From assembly GCA_025463965.1 (NCBI GenBank), contig JAODBN010000200.1:1-16020 (forward strand): DNA of 16,020 nucleotides, in the 5' to 3' direction. A program made the translations under genes and the position numbers. The notes under the pieces are model-generated. The model made no database searches. It saw nothing but the letters and a program-made list of their open reading frames with translations, and was not told the origin of the DNA. Shown one piece after another: positions 1 to 7,510 of this stretch. Origin of the DNA: Acidimicrobiaceae bacterium. GTDB lineage: Bacteria; Actinomycetota; Acidimicrobiia; Acidimicrobiales; Bog-793. Each line of letters starts with the position of its first letter. Within the stretch, counting starts at the first letter, position 1.

Positions 1-393
1 GCCTTCAATCGGTCCCTCGAGGTGCTCGCCGCCGGCGAGCCGCTCGTGATCTTCCCCGAGGGCACGCGTCAGTCGGGCACCGAGGTGGGACCCCTGCAAG
101 AGGGCGCCGCCTACCTCGCGCTACGGGCCGGGGTCCCCGTGATCCCTCTCGGTCTCGGCGGGACGGAGCGGTCAATGCCGCGCGGGGCGCGCTTTCCTCA
201 TCCGGTGCGCGTACGGGTCATCGTCGGCGAGCCGCTTCTCGCCTCCTCGGTGCTCGGGTCCGAAGCGAGTCTGCCGTCCGGTCGGATCTCTCGTGCCGCC
301 ACGCGTGCGTTCAGCGAGGCTCTGCGCGAGGCCTTGCAAAAAGTGCTGGACGAGGCCGAGGGTCGGGTCCCGGCCGCCGATCGCGCCCGGTGA
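1..393 (+). CDS. 1-acyl-sn-glycerol-3-phosphate acyltransferase (PlsC family), 3' part only
   Basis: This is the C-terminal part (about 130 residues) of a lysophospholipid acyltransferase. The frame is open from base 1, so the N-terminus with the HX4D catalytic motif lies outside the window. The visible part has the glycerol-phosphate-binding block FPEGTR (about residue 19 of this fragment) and, further on, the VPVIPLGLGG block, which are motifs III and IV of the PlsC family. Proteins of this family transfer an acyl chain from acyl-ACP or acyl-CoA to lysophosphatidic acid at the inner face of the membrane. The gene ends 154 bases before aroA on the same strand, and the gap holds a tandem repeat. 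The family call is firm; the exact acyl acceptor cannot be told from this part. Confidence 0.9.
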   Translation, partial: AFNRSLEVLAAGEPLVIFPEGTRQSGTEVGPLQEGAAYLALRAGVPVIPLGLGGTERSMPRGARFPHPVRVRVIVGEPLLASSVLGSEASLPSGRISRAATRAFSEALREALQKVLDEAEGRVPAADRAR

Positions 394-415
394 GCCAGGC
401 CCGTGATCCCAACCC

Positions 416-496
416 GGTGATCCGGGCGCGGTGATCCGGCGGTGATCCGGGCGCGGTGATCCGGGCGCGGTAATCCGGGCGCGGTGATCCGGGCGC
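416..496. repeat. Tandem 14-bp repeat between plsC-like gene and aroA
   Basis: The unit is GGTGATCCGGGCGC. Copies start at 416, 430 (shortened to 11 bases), 441, 455, 469 (one T-to-A change, giving GGTAATCC) and 483. The array is 81 bases, almost all of it repeat, and lies wholly between the stop of the acyltransferase and the start of aroA. Near-copies of GTGATCC also occur just upstream (about 402-409). No spacers separate the units, so it is not a CRISPR array. Its role is unknown; it could be a slippage-prone microsatellite or a protein-binding array. Confidence 0.9.
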
Positions 497-547
497 GGCG
501 CTGATCTGGCACCATCGCGCCATGCGACAGCACGAGCGATCCTCCAC

Positions 548-1888
548 GTGAGCGATCGGCACGGCGTGGGTGCGAGCGAGGGCGGCTCCGTTGAGGTGAT
601 CGAGGTCGAGGGGCTCTCGCGGCCCCCTGACGCGACGGTGCGCGTTCCTGGCTCCAAGAGCATCACGAACCGGGCGCTGGTCTGCGCCGCGCTCGCCGAG
701 GGCGAGAGCCACCTCAGCGGAGCGCTGTTCGCCGACGACACCTGGGCGATGGTCGGAGCGCTCCGAGCGCTCGGCGCCGAGATCGAGACCGACGAGGCCG
801 CCCGGACCATGCTCGTGCGCGGGAGGACGAGGACGCAGGTCGTCGCCGCCGAGGTGGACGCGCGCCAGTCGGGTACCACGGGCCGCTTCGCCGTGGCGCT
901 CGCCGCCCTCGGGGCGGGGCCGGTGCTCGTCGACGGCGACCCGCAGTTGCGACGTCGTCCCTTTGCATCCCTTCTCGAGGCGCTCGCCGCGCTCGGCGCC
1001 GAAGTGAGCGAGCACGGAACGCCGGGGGGGCTTCCGGTGTCGGTGCGCGGGCCGCTTCGGGGTGGACGGGTCTCGTTGTCGGGGGACGTCTCGAGCCAGT
1101 ACCTCTCGGCGCTCCTGCTGGCGGGCCCCGCGATGCCCCGAGGCCTGGAGGTGGCGCTTACCTCACCGCTCGTCTCGTCCTCGTACGTGGCGATGACGGC
1201 TGCGGTGATGCGCGCCTTCGGCGGTGGCGAGGTTCGCAGGATGGGCGGCACGGGTGAGGTGGGGGAGGTGCTTTCGGTGGCCCCGGGCCACTACCGGCCG
1301 ACCGACTACGCGATCGAACCGGACGCCTCGGCGGCCTCGTACTTTTTTGCGGCGGCCGCCATCACCGCCGGCCGGGTGGGCGTGGACGGGCTCGGGGTCG
1401 GTTCGCTGCAGGGCGATCTCGCCTTCGTCGATCTGCTGGAAAAGATGGGGGCCCGGGTCGAGCGCTCCGCCTCGCGCACGGTTGTGACCGGGACCGGCCG
1501 GCTGTCGGGGATCGACGCGGACATGTCCGACTGCTCCGACACCGCCCCGACGCTGGCCGCCGTCGCCGCCTTCGCCGAGACGCCCACGCGGGTGCACGGG
1601 ATCGGCTTCATCCGAGAAAAAGAGTCCGACCGGATCGGCTCGGTCGTCACCGAGCTTCGCAGGGCGGGAATCGAGGCGACCGAGGAACCGGACGGCTTCA
1701 CCGTGCAACCGGGCCGTCCCCGCTACGCCCGGCTTCGCACCTACGGCGATCATCGCCTCGCCATGAGCTTCGCCCTGCTCGGCCTCGGCGCGGACGGGAT
1801 GGAGATCGAGGACCCCGAGTGCGTGGCGAAGACCTTCCCCGGCTACTTCGACGAGCTGGCCGCGCTCGGGCGGAGCACGGGCTCCTGA
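548..1888 (+). CDS. aroA: 3-phosphoshikimate 1-carboxyvinyltransferase (EPSP synthase)
   Basis: The enzyme joins shikimate-3-phosphate and phosphoenolpyruvate to give EPSP, the sixth step of the shikimate pathway to chorismate and aromatic amino acids, in the cytosol. The product is 446 residues, normal for the family. Visible signatures are PGSKSITNRAL (residues 34-44, Lys37 for substrate binding), the RQSGTTGRF loop (106-114, matching the usual NAGTAxR loop), SSQYLSALL (182-190), DCSDTAPTLA in the C-terminal half, the KESDR block and the YGDHRLAMSFAL block near the C-terminus. The GTG start at 548 has no clear Shine-Dalgarno sequence. It overlaps the stop of a nine-codon frame (522-551), so coupled initiation is possible; a start a few codons further in is also possible, since the family alignment only begins near residue 15. 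It converges on the epimerase gene, 20 bases away. Confidence 0.96.
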   Translation: MSDRHGVGASEGGSVEVIEVEGLSRPPDATVRVPGSKSITNRALVCAALAEGESHLSGALFADDTWAMVGALRALGAEIETDEAARTMLVRGRTRTQVVAAEVDARQSGTTGRFAVALAALGAGPVLVDGDPQLRRRPFASLLEALAALGAEVSEHGTPGGLPVSVRGPLRGGRVSLSGDVSSQYLSALLLAGPAMPRGLEVALTSPLVSSSYVAMTAAVMRAFGGGEVRRMGGTGEVGEVLSVAPGHYRPTDYAIEPDASAASYFFAAAAITAGRVGVDGLGVGSLQGDLAFVDLLEKMGARVERSASRTVVTGTGRLSGIDADMSDCSDTAPTLAAVAAFAETPTRVHGIGFIREKESDRIGSVVTELRRAGIEATEEPDGFTVQPGRPRYARLRTYGDHRLAMSFALLGLGADGMEIEDPECVAKTFPGYFDELAALGRSTGS

Positions 1889-1908
1889 TCGGGAGGCGCG
1901 CGCCGGGT

Positions 1909-2850
1909 TCAGCTCGAGAAGACGTTCTCCACGTACCAGTTCCAGGTGCGCCCGATCCCGTCCTCCCGGCTGATGGTGGGGGAGTAGCCGAGGACCTGCT
2001 TGGCGAGGTCGTAGGAGGCGAAGTTGCGCTCCACCTCGCCCGGGCGCTTCGGGTGGTGCTCGATGGGGTGGTCCGGCACCCCCGCGGCGGCGCAGCACAG
2101 CTGGGCGAGTTTCGCGACGGTTGTCTCGATCCCCGAGGCGAGATGAAGCACCGTGCCGCCCTCCACGTCGGTGTCGAGGGCGAGCTCAATCGCCCGCGCG
2201 ATGTCGTCGACGTGTGTGTAGTCCCGTGAAGCCGAGCCGTCCCCGTAGAGGATGATCGGCTGGCCTTCATGGATGGCCCGGAAAAACAGGGTCATCGCGC
2301 CCTGCTTGCGGGCGCTGTAGGGACCGTAGACATTGGCGAAGCGGAGCGCGATGGTTCGCATCCCGTATGCCTTGGCAAAGGCGTGTGCGTAGCCCTCGCC
2401 GGCGAGCTTGCTCGCCCCATAGGGGGAGATCGGCTTCGGCAGCGAGCGCTCGTCGACGGGGGGTGTGGCGTCCCCGATGAGCGCTCCGCCCGTCGAGGCT
2501 TGGACCGTTCGCTCGACACCGGCGCGGCGTGCCGCATCGAGCACCCTGAAGGTGCCGACCACGTTGACGTCGAAGTTGGCGACGGGATCCTCGACGGAGC
2601 GCACGACCGAGCCCGCTGCGGCGAGGTGAACCAAAGCGTCCGTTCCAGCGAAGGCGGCGTCGAGCGCGGCGACGTCGCGGATGTCGCCCTCCACCAGCTC
2701 GGCGTCGATTCCCTCGAGGTGAGCGCGGTCGCCGGTCGTCAGGTTGTCGAGAACCCGCACCGTGTGGCCGCTGTGGACGAGACGGCGCACGACCGTGGCC
2801 CCGACGAAGCCGGCACCACCGGTGACGAGGATGTGACGTGCCTCGGCCAT
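1909..2850 (-). CDS. NAD-dependent epimerase/dehydratase (extended SDR, UDP-glucose 4-epimerase-like)
   Basis: The product is a 313-residue extended short-chain dehydrogenase. The N-terminal Rossmann motif TGGAGFVG spans residues 10-17, with Asp35 at the end of the second strand, where GalE-type enzymes hold the NAD adenosine. QAST (117-120) supplies the catalytic Ser/Thr and YGASK (144-148) the catalytic Tyr/Lys pair. RFANVYGP (170-177) and SRDYTHVDD (208-216) are typical of sugar-nucleotide epimerases. Such enzymes alter nucleotide-linked sugars for cell-surface polymers. The GT2 glycosyltransferase about 1.2 kb upstream on the same strand fits a role in glycan synthesis, but the substrate cannot be read from the sequence. 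A TANNNT box (TAAGTT, complement of 2860-2865) lies 9 bases before the ATG, suggesting a very short leader. Confidence 0.9.
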   Translation of the reverse strand: MAEARHILVTGGAGFVGATVVRRLVHSGHTVRVLDNLTTGDRAHLEGIDAELVEGDIRDVAALDAAFAGTDALVHLAAAGSVVRSVEDPVANFDVNVVGTFRVLDAARRAGVERTVQASTGGALIGDATPPVDERSLPKPISPYGASKLAGEGYAHAFAKAYGMRTIALRFANVYGPYSARKQGAMTLFFRAIHEGQPIILYGDGSASRDYTHVDDIARAIELALDTDVEGGTVLHLASGIETTVAKLAQLCCAAAGVPDHPIEHHPKRPGEVERNFASYDLAKQVLGYSPTISREDGIGRTWNWYVENVFSS

Positions 2851-2909
2851 GACTGCGGCAACTTAGCAGCAGCGTCGCGCCCGGGATCGCTCGCCGCTGG
2901 CGTCGTCGG

Positions 2910-3521
2910 TCAGGTCTGCGCCCGGCTCCGAGTCCAGATGGCGCCGGATCGCTCGTGCTCGAGCTCGAAGGCGACGGCCGCGGCAAGCTGCTGGCCGGCC
3001 TCCCGCTCGACGATCCACAGCGCGAGGTCGAGCCCGCAGGTGATCCCGCCGGAAGTGAGGAGATTTCCGTCGTCGACGACCCTCGCGTCGGCGATCACCT
3101 CGGCGCCGGCAGCGGCGAGGTCGCCGTGGGCGTCGTGGTGCGTGGTCGCCGGTCGACCCCGCACCAGCCCGGCGGCGGCGAGGAGCATGGCGCCCGTGCA
3201 CACCGACGCGACGAAGGCGCATCCTTGAGCGAGCTCGGACAGGCGCGCCGGCAGCTCCTCGCGTTGGACCTCTTGCCAGATGCCGTGGCCCGCTCGGGTC
3301 ACCCATCCGCCGCCGGGAACCATCACCGCGTCGGGGTGGCCGAGCGCCTCGTCGATGCCGATCCGTAGGCCGCGCTGGCTCGTGACCGTGCCGGGCAGCC
3401 CGGCTCTGACGATCGCGACGTCGAGGTCGGCGCCCAGAGTCTGGGCCGTCCGAAGCACCTCGTAGGGCCCGAGCGCGTCCAGCTCGTCGAACCCGTCGAA
3501 CACCACGATCTCGATCCGCAT
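2910..3521 (-). CDS. DJ-1/PfpI family protein (isonitrile-hydratase-like)
   Basis: The product is a 203-residue single-domain protein of the class I glutamine-amidotransferase-like fold. The start FDGFDELDALGPYEVL (residues 8-23) is the usual opening of the isonitrile hydratase/AraC-associated branch. MVPGGG (67-72) precedes the nucleophile elbow VCTGAMLLAAAGL, which puts the reactive cysteine at residue 108, and THHDAHG (127-133) gives possible partner histidines. There is no C-terminal AraC HTH, so it is not a GlxA-type regulator. Members include isocyanide hydratases, glyoxalases and chaperone-like proteins; the actual substrate here is unknown. The gene lies 59 bases upstream of the epimerase gene on the same strand. 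No strong Shine-Dalgarno sequence precedes the ATG. Confidence 0.88.
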   Translation of the reverse strand: MRIEIVVFDGFDELDALGPYEVLRTAQTLGADLDVAIVRAGLPGTVTSQRGLRIGIDEALGHPDAVMVPGGGWVTRAGHGIWQEVQREELPARLSELAQGCAFVASVCTGAMLLAAAGLVRGRPATTHHDAHGDLAAAGAEVIADARVVDDGNLLTSGGITCGLDLALWIVEREAGQQLAAAVAFELEHERSGAIWTRSRAQT

Positions 3522-4065
3522 CTGCGCCAGTTCTTTCTGCTGGATTGTGTGATGACTGCCCGCCGAGGGCAGCTGCGTGCCTGCGACGTATTGGCGGTCT
3601 CGAGTCGTCGACCTCGCGCGAGCCCGCCCGTCTGTCTACCGCAGTACCGGTCGACGCGCTGGCGAGGACAGCCGTCGCCTCGTTACCTCCTCGGTGCCTC
3701 GGCGCCCTCGCCGGGGACGACCGGTGACTTCATCGGCACACAAGCAGGAGGGCTCAAACGTGCCGAATTAGCGACTCGATGAGCCAATAGATGAGCGCCA
3801 AGGTGACGGCCGCTAAGAAAGCCAGCCGCTGCAGCCGGATATACGGGCGAAGACCTGCCTTTCGACGCTCGAAGAGGTCCTGCGTCCCCTTCGTTCGTCG
3901 GCGCTTCGGCAGCCGAGTCATGAACCGTCAGATGTCGGCGTGCGACGCAACTTCTCCGAGGTCACGAGGTCCGCCGTCACGAGTTCAGATCGGCGGTTGG
4001 TCGGTGAACAGCTGTCGCCAGAGCGGGCGGGCCCGAGCCGTGGTCCCCGAAGCCCTGGCGCGGGC
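3522..4065. other. 544-base stretch with only one short gene
   Basis: Between the DJ-1/PfpI gene and the glycosyltransferase gene the only convincing coding stretch is the 55-codon gene at 3754-3921 (minus strand). The short plus-strand frames at 3545-3782 and 3791-4135 are Arg/Ser/Pro-rich with no recognisable domain and look spurious. A hairpin, CTGCCC-5 nt-GGGCAG, lies at 3556-3572 but lacks a T-run on either side. Nothing else is recognised. Confidence 0.6.
3754..3921 (-). CDS. Small single-span membrane protein (55 residues)
   Basis: A 55-codon frame runs from an ATG (complement of 3919-3921) to a TGA (complement of 3754-3756). The product has a basic N-terminal half (MTRLPKRRRTKGTQDLFERR), then LAFLAAVTLALIYWLIESLI at about residues 33-52, a clear single transmembrane helix, and a short RHV tail. 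The positive-inside rule would place the N-terminus in the cytosol. It lies between the glycosyltransferase and DJ-1/PfpI genes on the same strand. No strong Shine-Dalgarno sequence is seen before the ATG. The coherent basic-plus-hydrophobic layout and mostly G/C third positions support it, but I do not recognise a family and its function is unknown. Confidence 0.6.
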   Translation of the reverse strand: MTRLPKRRRTKGTQDLFERRKAGLRPYIRLQRLAFLAAVTLALIYWLIESLIRHV

Positions 4066-4878
4066 TCAGTCTCCCTGTACGGCTTGCTGGCGGCGCAGTT
4101 CCCGCAACCAGGTCGAGAAGAAGACCCTGCCGTAGGAGAAGCCGTAGGACAGGTCACCGCCCTTCTTGGAGCGGCCTGAAGCGCGTGGCCGCATCGTGAC
4201 CGGGCGCTCGGCGTAGCGGGCCCCGCCCATGATCGCCCCGATGAGCAGCTCGGAAGCCTGGTACTGGGGCTCCTCGAGCACGAGCCCGGCGGTGCGGTCC
4301 GCCCGGAAGGCGCGGATCGGATTCGCCGTGTCGGTGACCCGGGTCTTGGTGAGCAGCGAGACCGTCTTGGAGAACAAGAGCACCCCGGCGTTGCGCACGA
4401 AGCCATGCGAGAGGGTCTTTCCGAGGCGACGAGAGCCGTTGACGAAATCCGCCTCGCCGTCGACGACCGGCTGGAGGACGACCTCGAGGTCGGCCGGGTC
4501 GGTCTGGCCGTCGGCGTCAGCGGTGACGATGTAGGTGGCGCCGTGCTCGCGAGCGATCCGGTAGCCGAGGCGGAGAGCCGCGCCCTGGCCACGGTTGACC
4601 GGACAGACGACTGCGACGCGCCCGGCGTCGCGCACGATCGCCGCGGTCCCGTCGTCTTCGCCGTCGATGACCACGACGACCGAGGCGTCGAGATCGCAGA
4701 GCTGCTTGGGCATCGACTCGAGGACCGCTCCGATGTTGTCGCGCTCTTTGTAGGAGGCGATCACGATCGCGACGGGCGCCAGAGCGACGGCCGGGTGCGC
4801 CCGGGTCATCTCCTCGATGGCGAGCTCGTCGATGAGCGCGTCCATTGCCTGCCTGCGTCGCCGGTCGCGGTTGTTCAT
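4066..4878 (-). CDS. GT2 family glycosyltransferase (dolichyl-phosphate mannose synthase-like catalytic domain)
   Basis: The product is 270 residues with a GT-A fold glycosyltransferase family 2 domain. VAIVIASYKERDNIG (residues 36-50) opens the nucleotide-binding domain. VVIDGEDDGT (69-78) matches the usual VVDDGSxDGT block, VNRGQGAALRLGYRIA (94-109) follows, and TADADGQTDP (119-128) carries the DxD metal/nucleotide site. NGSRR (147-151) is also typical of DPM1/DPG-type enzymes. No transmembrane helices follow the catalytic domain, so it is probably a soluble or peripheral enzyme that moves a sugar from a nucleotide donor to a lipid or polymer carrier; donor and acceptor are unknown. A good Shine-Dalgarno (GGAGAGGA, about 5 bases before the ATG) fixes the start. 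It follows ispH by 91 bases on the same strand. Confidence 0.92.
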   Translation of the reverse strand: MNNRDRRRRQAMDALIDELAIEEMTRAHPAVALAPVAIVIASYKERDNIGAVLESMPKQLCDLDASVVVVIDGEDDGTAAIVRDAGRVAVVCPVNRGQGAALRLGYRIAREHGATYIVTADADGQTDPADLEVVLQPVVDGEADFVNGSRRLGKTLSHGFVRNAGVLLFSKTVSLLTKTRVTDTANPIRAFRADRTAGLVLEEPQYQASELLIGAIMGGARYAERPVTMRPRASGRSKKGGDLSYGFSYGRVFFSTWLRELRRQQAVQGD

Positions 4879-4969
4879 GTCGTCCTCTCCGGTCGGGGCG
4901 TCCCCGACGTTGACTGGCTGGTCTGGCGTCCGGGCGAGAACGGGTGGATTGGTCGTCTGCCGAGCTCGC

Positions 4970-6019
4970 TCAGGAGGCGATCGCTCCCCGGTGCTCGGCG
5001 AGCATGCGCGCGGCGGGGACGTGGCGGTCGTCGGCCGCCGGGAGCGGCCCGACCGGTGGTGTTCCGAGCGCCACCGCTGCCGCCGCGGCGACGGAGCGAA
5101 GCAGGTCGCGCAAGTCCCGAGGCGGAGGGAAGTACTCGTCCTCCTCCACGGTGAAGACCGTCTCGATCCCCTCGCTCGGGGAAAGTCGGGCGAGCACGTC
5201 CGAGACGAGCCACTCCGGCGCCGATGCGCCGGCAGTGACTCCGACCACCCCCGAGAGGTCGGCGGGCAGCTCGTCGGCGGAGTTCACCCGGATCACCCGG
5301 CCACAACCCGCTGAGGTGGCGACGTGGGTAAGCGAGACGGTGTTCGAGGAGTTTGCAGAGCCGATCACGACGACGGCGTCACAACGTCCCGCCAGCGCAC
5401 GGAGCGCCGATTGGCGGTTCGTCGTGGCGTAGCAGAGGTCCGAGCGGCCGGGCGTCCACAGCTCCGGGAAGCGGGCCTTGGCGGCCTCCGCGACCCCGCT
5501 CCACTCGTCGTGGGGCAGCGTGGTCTGGGCGAGCAGGGCGACCGGGGTTCCGGGGTCGTCGAGCCTCGCCACGTCCTCCTCGGTCTCGACGAGGCGGACC
5601 GCGCTCGGAGAGACCGCCATAGTGCCGATCGCCTCCTCGTGGCCGGCGTGGCCGACGTAGACCACCGTGTAGCCCTTGCTTGCGCGCACCTTCAGCTCGT
5701 GATGGACCTTGGTGACGAGCGGGCAAACGGCGTTGACGACCGCACGACCGCCCGAAGAGGCCGCCTGCTCGACCTCGGGAGCCGATCCGTGGGCCGAGAG
5801 CATGAGGGGCGCCCCGGCAGGGACCTGGTCGACGTCGTCGACGAAGATCACTCCCTGGCGCCGGAACTCCTCGACGACCAGGGCGTTGTGCACGATCTCG
5901 TGGTAGCAGTAGACGGGCGGCTCGAAGATCCGCACCATCCAGGCGAGCGCCTTGATCGCCATCTCGACCCCTGCGCAAAAGCCGCGGGGCTCGGCGAGCA
6001 GCACCTTGTCGACCTTCAT
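4970..6019 (-). CDS. ispH: 4-hydroxy-3-methylbut-2-enyl diphosphate reductase
   Basis: IspH makes isopentenyl and dimethylallyl diphosphate from HMBPP in the last step of the MEP isoprenoid pathway, using a [4Fe-4S] cluster. All three cluster cysteines are visible: Cys15 in PRGFCAGV, Cys99 in NAVCPLVTKVH and Cys196 in DLCYATTNRQ. Substrate residues are also present: the HEIVHN histidines (40 and 44), HGS at 77-79, GHAGHEEAIG with the glutamate proton donor near 128, and GSANSSN (220-226) for diphosphate binding. At 349 residues it has an extended C-terminal tail of low complexity beyond the core near residue 300. A -10 box (TAGCCT) ends 7 bases before the ATG, so the mRNA is probably leaderless. 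The gene diverges from the DUF512 gene. Confidence 0.97.
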   Translation of the reverse strand: MKVDKVLLAEPRGFCAGVEMAIKALAWMVRIFEPPVYCYHEIVHNALVVEEFRRQGVIFVDDVDQVPAGAPLMLSAHGSAPEVEQAASSGGRAVVNAVCPLVTKVHHELKVRASKGYTVVYVGHAGHEEAIGTMAVSPSAVRLVETEEDVARLDDPGTPVALLAQTTLPHDEWSGVAEAAKARFPELWTPGRSDLCYATTNRQSALRALAGRCDAVVVIGSANSSNTVSLTHVATSAGCGRVIRVNSADELPADLSGVVGVTAGASAPEWLVSDVLARLSPSEGIETVFTVEEDEYFPPPRDLRDLLRSVAAAAAVALGTPPVGPLPAADDRHVPAARMLAEHRGAIAS

Positions 6020-6026
6020 CGGGACC

Positions 6027-6032
6027 AGGCTA
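6027..6032 (-). promoter_or_regulatory. -10 box of probable leaderless ispH promoter
   Basis: Read on the minus strand this is TAGCCT, a match to the actinobacterial TANNNT -10 consensus. Seven bases (6020-6026) separate it from the ispH ATG, so transcription would begin at or next to the A of the start codon. No Shine-Dalgarno sequence fits in that gap. The -35 region is not recognisable. Confidence 0.55.
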
Positions 6033-6046
6033 CCCGGGCAGCGGGG

Positions 6047-6052
6047 TAGGCT
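6047..6052 (+). promoter_or_regulatory. -10 box of probable leaderless DUF512-der promoter
   Basis: TAGGCT matches TANNNT and is followed by six bases and then the ATG at 6059, the spacing expected for leaderless transcription. The gene has no Shine-Dalgarno sequence. It lies opposite the ispH -10 box in the same 39-bp gap, so the two polymerases would compete for overlapping DNA. Confidence 0.55.
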
Positions 6053-6058
6053 CTGTCC

Positions 6059-7510
6059 ATGCCGTTCCCGCAGGTGGTCGGGGTCGCGACCTCCTCCGCG
6101 GGTGAGGCGGCCGGGCTCGTGGTCGGAGACGAGATCCGTTCCATGAACGGCCGCGCCCCCCGTGACGTGATCGAGTACCGCTTCCTCGCCGACGAGGCGG
6201 TGGTCGAGCTCGAGGTGGACCGTGGCGGACTCGTCACGACGATCGTGGTCGAAAAGGCCGCCGGAGAGCCGCTCGGCGTCGAGGTGTCCTCACCGGTCTT
6301 CGACCGGGTCCGCACCTGCGACAACCACTGCGAGTTCTGTTTCATCTACCAGCTGCCGAAGGGGATGCGGAAGAGCCTCTACGTGAAGGACGACGACTAT
6401 CGGCTCTCCTTCCTCTACGGCAACTTCACCACGCTGACCCGCTTTACCGAGCTCGACCTCGAGCGCGTGGTGAGCGAGCGTCTCTCGCCGCTCAACGTGT
6501 CTATCCATGCCACCGATCCTGTGCTGCGGAGCCGCATGCTTCGCAACCGCCGCGGCGCCACGAGCCTGCGCTGGCTGCGCCAGCTGCTCGAGCATGGGAT
6601 CGAGGTGCACGGCCAGGTGGTCGTGTGCCCGGGGCTCAACGACGGCGTCGCCTTCGAGGAGACCCTGGCCGGCGTGCTGGAGGACTTTCCCGGCCTCGCC
6701 TCGGTAGCCGCCGTCCCGCTCGGGGTGAGCCGGTTCTCCAAGGAAGGCACGATGCGTGCCCATACCCGGGCCGAGGCCGAGGCCGTGTGCGCCACGGTGG
6801 CGGAGTGGCAGCCGCGCTTTCTTTCCGCGCTCGGCCACCGCATGGTGCAGGCTGCCGACGAGTACTACCTGCTAGCGGGCCTGCCGTTTCCTGAGGCCGC
6901 TGTCTACGAGGGATTTTCGCAGCACGAGAACGGGATCGGGATGGCCCGGTCCTTCGAGGCGGCCTTCCGGGGCCGGGCGCTCACCCGGCTCCCCGGCGGC
7001 GCGACGACGACCCACGGCGGCTTCTTCAAGTCCGTCGACGGGGCTCCCGCCTCCGGGTACCGGGCCGAGCGGGGCGCTCCTTCCACCCCCAAGGCGCCCG
7101 GCGCGGGGCGGGCGACCATCCTCACGGGTGAGTACGGCGCGCAGGTGCTTCGGCCGCTGCTCGCCTCCGAGGGCTTCACCGAAGTGGAGCTCGTGGCGGT
7201 CGAAAACCGGTTCTTCGGCGGCAACATCGGCGTCGCGGGGTTGATGACGGGAGAGGACCTCGAGCGCACCGTGTCCGAGCTCCCTCCGGATCGCCGCTAC
7301 CTGCTGCCCGACGTCTGCTTGTCGGAGGGCCGCTTCGTGGACGGGGGACGCCCGGAGGACCTTCCCCGCCCGGTCGAGGTGGTGGAGACCGACGGCGCGG
7401 CGCTCCGGCGCGCGCTGACGGTCGGCCGGGCACGACGGCGCCGACCGCTGGGGCTGACGCTGAGCGAAGCTTCCGCGGCCGACAGTGTGGGAGAGAGGGT
7501 GGGCGCATGA
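6059..7510 (+). CDS. DUF512 family protein: PDZ + radical-SAM-like + DUF512
   Basis: The product is 483 residues. An N-terminal PDZ-like segment (GVATSSAGEAAGLVVGDEI, about residues 8-26) is followed by a radical-SAM type cluster motif C87-x3-C91-x2-C94 (TCDNHCEFCFIYQLPKGMR), which would bind a [4Fe-4S] cluster and S-adenosylmethionine. The stretch LSPLNVSIHATDPVLRSRML (142-161) resembles the barrel strands of that superfamily. The C-terminal half is the DUF512 domain, with the TGEYGAQVLRPLL and NRFFGGNIGVAGL blocks. The family is widespread in Actinobacteria, Clostridia and Cyanobacteria and its reaction is unknown. It overlaps der by four bases (ATGA), so the two are translated together; a link to ribosome or translation biology is a context-based inference. 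The mRNA is probably leaderless. Confidence 0.93.
   Translation: MPFPQVVGVATSSAGEAAGLVVGDEIRSMNGRAPRDVIEYRFLADEAVVELEVDRGGLVTTIVVEKAAGEPLGVEVSSPVFDRVRTCDNHCEFCFIYQLPKGMRKSLYVKDDDYRLSFLYGNFTTLTRFTELDLERVVSERLSPLNVSIHATDPVLRSRMLRNRRGATSLRWLRQLLEHGIEVHGQVVVCPGLNDGVAFEETLAGVLEDFPGLASVAAVPLGVSRFSKEGTMRAHTRAEAEAVCATVAEWQPRFLSALGHRMVQAADEYYLLAGLPFPEAAVYEGFSQHENGIGMARSFEAAFRGRALTRLPGGATTTHGGFFKSVDGAPASGYRAERGAPSTPKAPGAGRATILTGEYGAQVLRPLLASEGFTEVELVAVENRFFGGNIGVAGLMTGEDLERTVSELPPDRRYLLPDVCLSEGRFVDGGRPEDLPRPVEVVETDGAALRRALTVGRARRRRPLGLTLSEASAADSVGERVGA

Noticed and set aside
416..496. Possible CRISPR array
   Set aside because: The repeats are directly adjacent, 14 bp long and have no unique spacers; no cas gene is nearby.
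172..1251. Long minus-strand frame opposite aroA and the repeat
   Set aside because: It is the complement of a certain aroA gene and the 14-bp repeat, is Arg/Pro/Ser-rich with no domain, and is a usual GC-rich shadow.
1163..2098. Long minus-strand frame over the end of aroA
   Set aside because: It overlaps aroA and the epimerase gene, both clear, and its composition is low-complexity Arg/Gly/Ala.
2269..3228. Plus-strand frame of 319 codons opposite the epimerase and DJ-1 genes
   Set aside because: It crosses two well-supported minus-strand genes and shows no recognisable motif.
3556..3572. Hairpin CTGCCC/GGGCAG as a terminator for the DJ-1 or upstream genes
   Set aside because: There is no T-run on either strand, and it lies upstream of, not after, the DJ-1 gene.
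3545..4135. Short plus-strand frames in the gene-poor stretch
   Set aside because: They are Arg/Ser/Pro-rich, mutually overlapping and lack ribosome sites; the minus-strand 55-codon frame explains part of the region better.
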